Shown in pieces: positions 62,274 to 64,000 of a stretch of 64,000 nt of DNA (positions within the stretch are counted from its first letter, which is position 1; each line of letters begins with the position of its first letter). The stretch is from Chloroflexota bacterium. Its GTDB lineage: Bacteria; Chloroflexota; Anaerolineae; UBA4142. The notes under the pieces are model-generated. The model saw only the letters and a list, made by a program, of their open reading frames with translations. It made no database searches and was not told the origin of the DNA. The stretch lies in contig JAMCRS010000173.1 of assembly GCA_023380675.1 (NCBI GenBank), positions 6,197 through 70,196 on the forward strand. Reading direction: 5' to 3'. Position numbers and translations under genes: made by a program.

Positions 62274-63041
62274 TCACCTAAACAAATCCGTCTCCTTGGG
62301 CCGCACAATATCTCGCGCCGTTCCTTCTGGCCCGACCGTCGGCGGCAGCCCGCGCACGTGCACGATCGGCCGCCCCTCATCCGCCTGTCCCTGTACAAGT
62401 GAGGCTGCAGAAGCTATCTGGTCCGCTAGACCGATGGTCGTCACCTGCAGATGATAGCCGAACAAATCGGGGCGTCCTCTCAAATCGTCCACCGCCGGCA
62501 AGCCCGCGACTCCAATCGCCACTCCGACCGCTCCATTCCGCCATGCCCGCCCGTGTGTGTCGTCAATAATAATGCCTACTTCATTGCCTGCTGCTTCCTT
62601 TAGGCGGTCGCTCAACTCGCGCGCCGAGCGGTCGGCGTCCTCCGGTAATCGCAGCACCCATTCCTCTTCGTCGTGCGGCGCGACGTTCGAGCGGTCGATC
62701 CCCGCGTTGGCGCACACCCACCCTTGCTTGGTCTCGACGACGATCAAACCATCGCGAATGCGCAAGACCTCGCGCGTGTCCCATAGGACGACCTCGCAGA
62801 ACCGGGGGTCCTTGCCCGATTGGCGCGCCAGCTCCTCGGCCTGTGGCGAAGGCGTCACCGTCCGCAGCGCCACCATGCGTCTTTCGGACTTGCTCACAAT
62901 CTTTTGCGCGAGCACGAGTATATCGCCGTCTTGCAGCGTGAGCTCGGCCTCGCGCACCCCGCGCAGAATGATCGCGGCCAGGTCGTCCCCCGCCCGCACC
63001 AATGGAACATTGGGCAAAGCGGTCAGTGTCAATTGAATCAT
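62274..63041 (-). CDS. cofE: F420-0:gamma-glutamyl ligase
   Basis: 255 residues. LVLAQKIVSKSERRMV, CANAGIDRSNVAPHDEE, IIIDDTHGRAWRNGAVGVAIG are the CofE/FbiB-N signatures. It adds L-glutamate residues to F420-0 using GTP, in the cytoplasm. It follows the F420:NADP oxidoreductase gene by 63 bp, so the two are probably one transcript. No cofC, cofD, cofG or cofH lies within the window. A C-terminal nitroreductase domain, as in mycobacterial FbiB, is absent. Confidence 0.92.
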   Translation of the reverse strand: MIQLTLTALPNVPLVRAGDDLAAIILRGVREAELTLQDGDILVLAQKIVSKSERRMVALRTVTPSPQAEELARQSGKDPRFCEVVLWDTREVLRIRDGLIVVETKQGWVCANAGIDRSNVAPHDEEEWVLRLPEDADRSARELSDRLKEAAGNEVGIIIDDTHGRAWRNGAVGVAIGVAGLPAVDDLRGRPDLFGYHLQVTTIGLADQIASAASLVQGQADEGRPIVHVRGLPPTVGPEGTARDIVRPKETDLFR

Positions 63042-63104
63042 CGTTCCCGCTTCTTGGTCCTCGCTCTTTTCCCTTTTGGGTTTCGGTGTGATTCTGTGGC
63101 TAAC

Positions 63105-63881
63105 TCATCGCGGCACACCCGTCAGCCGGAGGCCCGCCCCTTTCACCTTGTACTTGATGTTAACCGCAATCAGCGCGGCCGTCAAGGCCTCGACCGCGAC
63201 TGCATTCGCGAGCACGCCCGCGTCGAACGCATCCAGCCCGATCTTTTGAACCAACCCGATCACCAGCGTCCGTGCGTCCTTGTCGCCTCCGCAGACGAGC
63301 ACATCCGAATCAATCGGCCCTTCCCCCTCCAACTTTTCCGGCGCAATGTTCTGAAATGCGGCGACCACCTTGACGGCCGGCCCCAGCTTCTGCTGGACCT
63401 CAGCCGTGGTCGAACCTGCCGCGGGCACCTTGGCGCGGCTCTTGCGCTCGGGATCGAGCGCCGAAGCGATGTTGATCACAATCTTGTTCTGGACCGCATT
63501 CTTCACGGCGTCGAGGATGGGCGCCATCCCTTCGTATGGCACCGAGAGGAGCACGACCTCTGCCTTGGCCGCCGCGTCGCGGTTCGAGGCACCCTCTACG
63601 GTTGTGATCCCGAGCCGCGTGTTCATCTCTCGCGCCGCACTCTCCGCTTTGGGCGCCTCCCGCGACCCGATGAGCACGCGCACGCCCGCCCGGGCAAACC
63701 GCGCGGCGAGCGCGCTCCCCTCCTTGCCCGTCCCTCCGAGGATGGCGAGGGTGGGCGATTGCCCCGCCAACCCCGCTGGAAAGCGCGGGGCAGGTTGCGC
63801 GGGGTCTGGCGAGGTGACTAGATGATTAGGTGATTGGGAGATTGGGAGATTAGGTGATTGAAAAGCAGAATTGTCAGGCAT
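63105..63881 (-). CDS. npdG: F420H2:NADP+ oxidoreductase (NPDG/Fno type)
   Basis: 258 residues. The recognised domain starts at residue 42 with TLAILGGTGKEGSALAARF (NADP loop) and continues with LIGSREAPKAE, VLLSVPYEGM and VVAAFQNIAPEKL of the F420-dependent NADP reductase family. It moves hydride between F420H2 and NADP. Residues 1-41 are not family sequence: residues 8-19 are translated heptad spacer and 21-41 the 59-bp repeat at 63758-63816. ATG 63881 is the only Met before the domain; a TTG at residue 38 is a possible internal start without a clear ribosome site. The start overlaps the preceding amidohydrolase stop by 8 bp. Confidence 0.88.
   Translation of the reverse strand: MPDNSAFQSPNLPISQSPNHLVTSPDPAQPAPRFPAGLAGQSPTLAILGGTGKEGSALAARFARAGVRVLIGSREAPKAESAAREMNTRLGITTVEGASNRDAAAKAEVVLLSVPYEGMAPILDAVKNAVQNKIVINIASALDPERKSRAKVPAAGSTTAEVQQKLGPAVKVVAAFQNIAPEKLEGEGPIDSDVLVCGGDKDARTLVIGLVQKIGLDAFDAGVLANAVAVEALTAALIAVNIKYKVKGAGLRLTGVPR
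63758..63816. repeat. 59-bp inverted repeat flanking the F420 genes, right copy
   Basis: Reverse complement of 62186-62244 (58 of 59). Lies inside the npdG reading frame. Confidence 0.8.
63822..63865. repeat. Heptad tandem GATTGGG/GATTAGG
   Basis: GATTAGG-TGATTGG-GAGATTGG-GAGATTAGG-TGATTG; also translated as part of the npdG N-terminus (QSPNLPISQSPN). Confidence 0.7.
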
Positions 63882-64000
63882 CTTGGCGCTGTACCCTTTC
63901 CCACACCTGCCGCGCCGCCTCCCGCGCGGCCGCCGCGATCCCTTCTTCGTCCAACGTCAGGAGCTCGCGGTCTTTCATCAGCAATTTCCCTGCGCCGTGG
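63874..64000 (-). CDS. Amidohydrolase C-terminus (partial, runs off the window)
   Basis: The last 41 residues only: GKLLMKDRELLTLDEEGIA ... stop. This matches the C-terminal strand and helix of MtaD/SsnA-type adenosine or methylthioadenosine deaminases (VNGKxLMxDRxLLTLDE). Stop overlaps the npdG start by 8 bp, so it is the upstream gene of the F420 operon. The enzyme subtype is not readable. Confidence 0.6.
   Translation of the reverse strand, partial: HGAGKLLMKDRELLTLDEEGIAAAAREAARQVWERVQRQDA

Overview
The window reads as chromosomal DNA of a GC-rich, mesophilic-to-thermotolerant bacterium, most likely a Chloroflexota (Anaerolineae-like) lineage. This is inference. The supporting marks are a giant MalT/LuxR-type regulator with the N-terminal domain typical of that phylum, coenzyme F420 genes (cofE and an F420:NADP oxidoreductase), two tungsten-type aldehyde:ferredoxin oxidoreductases, an archaeal-type ATP-dependent DNA ligase, a serine T-box, and proteins with long Pro/Thr/Ser linkers. 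Intergenic space is full of small palindromic repeat families.

Region 1 (about 1-21.5 kb): a P5C-type aldehyde dehydrogenase on + is followed by about 19 kb of minus-strand genes for acyl-CoA chemistry. These are a Zn alcohol dehydrogenase, acyl-CoA dehydrogenase, alpha/beta hydrolase, two SDR/HBD-type steps, thiolase, 4-hydroxybutyryl-CoA dehydratase, a second 3-hydroxyacyl-CoA dehydrogenase, enoyl-CoA hydratase, a MaoC hot-dog protein and a nitronate monooxygenase-like enzyme. Upstream of them in transcription lie a complete Liv-type ABC importer (livM carries a frameshift in a G7 tract) and an acyl-CoA synthetase. Together they could take up and activate a small acid and convert 4-hydroxybutyryl-CoA through crotonyl-CoA and acetoacetyl-CoA to acetyl-CoA. 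A RAYT transposase bracketed by two direct copies of a 130-bp REPIN-like repeat interrupts the cluster.

Region 2 (21.6-38.7 kb): the MalT/LuxR regulator with a promoter wrapped in a perfect 12-bp inverted repeat, tRNA-Lys and tRNA-Arg, DNA ligase, an orphan DUF433 antitoxin-like gene, a TPR membrane protein, maf-uvrD, a decayed PAS/HD-GYP gene, an M20 peptidase, a zincin, rlmD with a repeat inserted between its Fe-S cysteines, and a T-box-mug-serS operon.

Region 3 (38.7-47.3 kb): two divergent blocks, CoA ligase + SCP2 + AOR on minus and DUF488, SCP2, Fe-ADH + AOR on plus, separated by a 40-bp perfect palindrome. The gene content suggests acid/aldehyde/alcohol interconversion at low potential.

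Region 4 (47.3-61.7 kb): a beta-CASP RNase-like protein, SH3b and secreted proteins, a NarL-type response regulator, a glycosyltransferase, a membrane-anchored glycosidase-like protein, gene remnants (marC and receiver fragments), an SDR, and a two-gene membrane pair. That pair is a two-TM coiled-coil protein plus a MotB/ZorB-like protein with a TM aspartate and an OmpA-like segment. It is the best candidate for an undescribed system here.

Region 5 (61.9-64 kb): tRNA-Trp, then cofE and the F420:NADP oxidoreductase, flanked by an inverted pair of 59-bp repeats, one of which is translated as the N-terminus of the reductase. The window ends inside an amidohydrolase.
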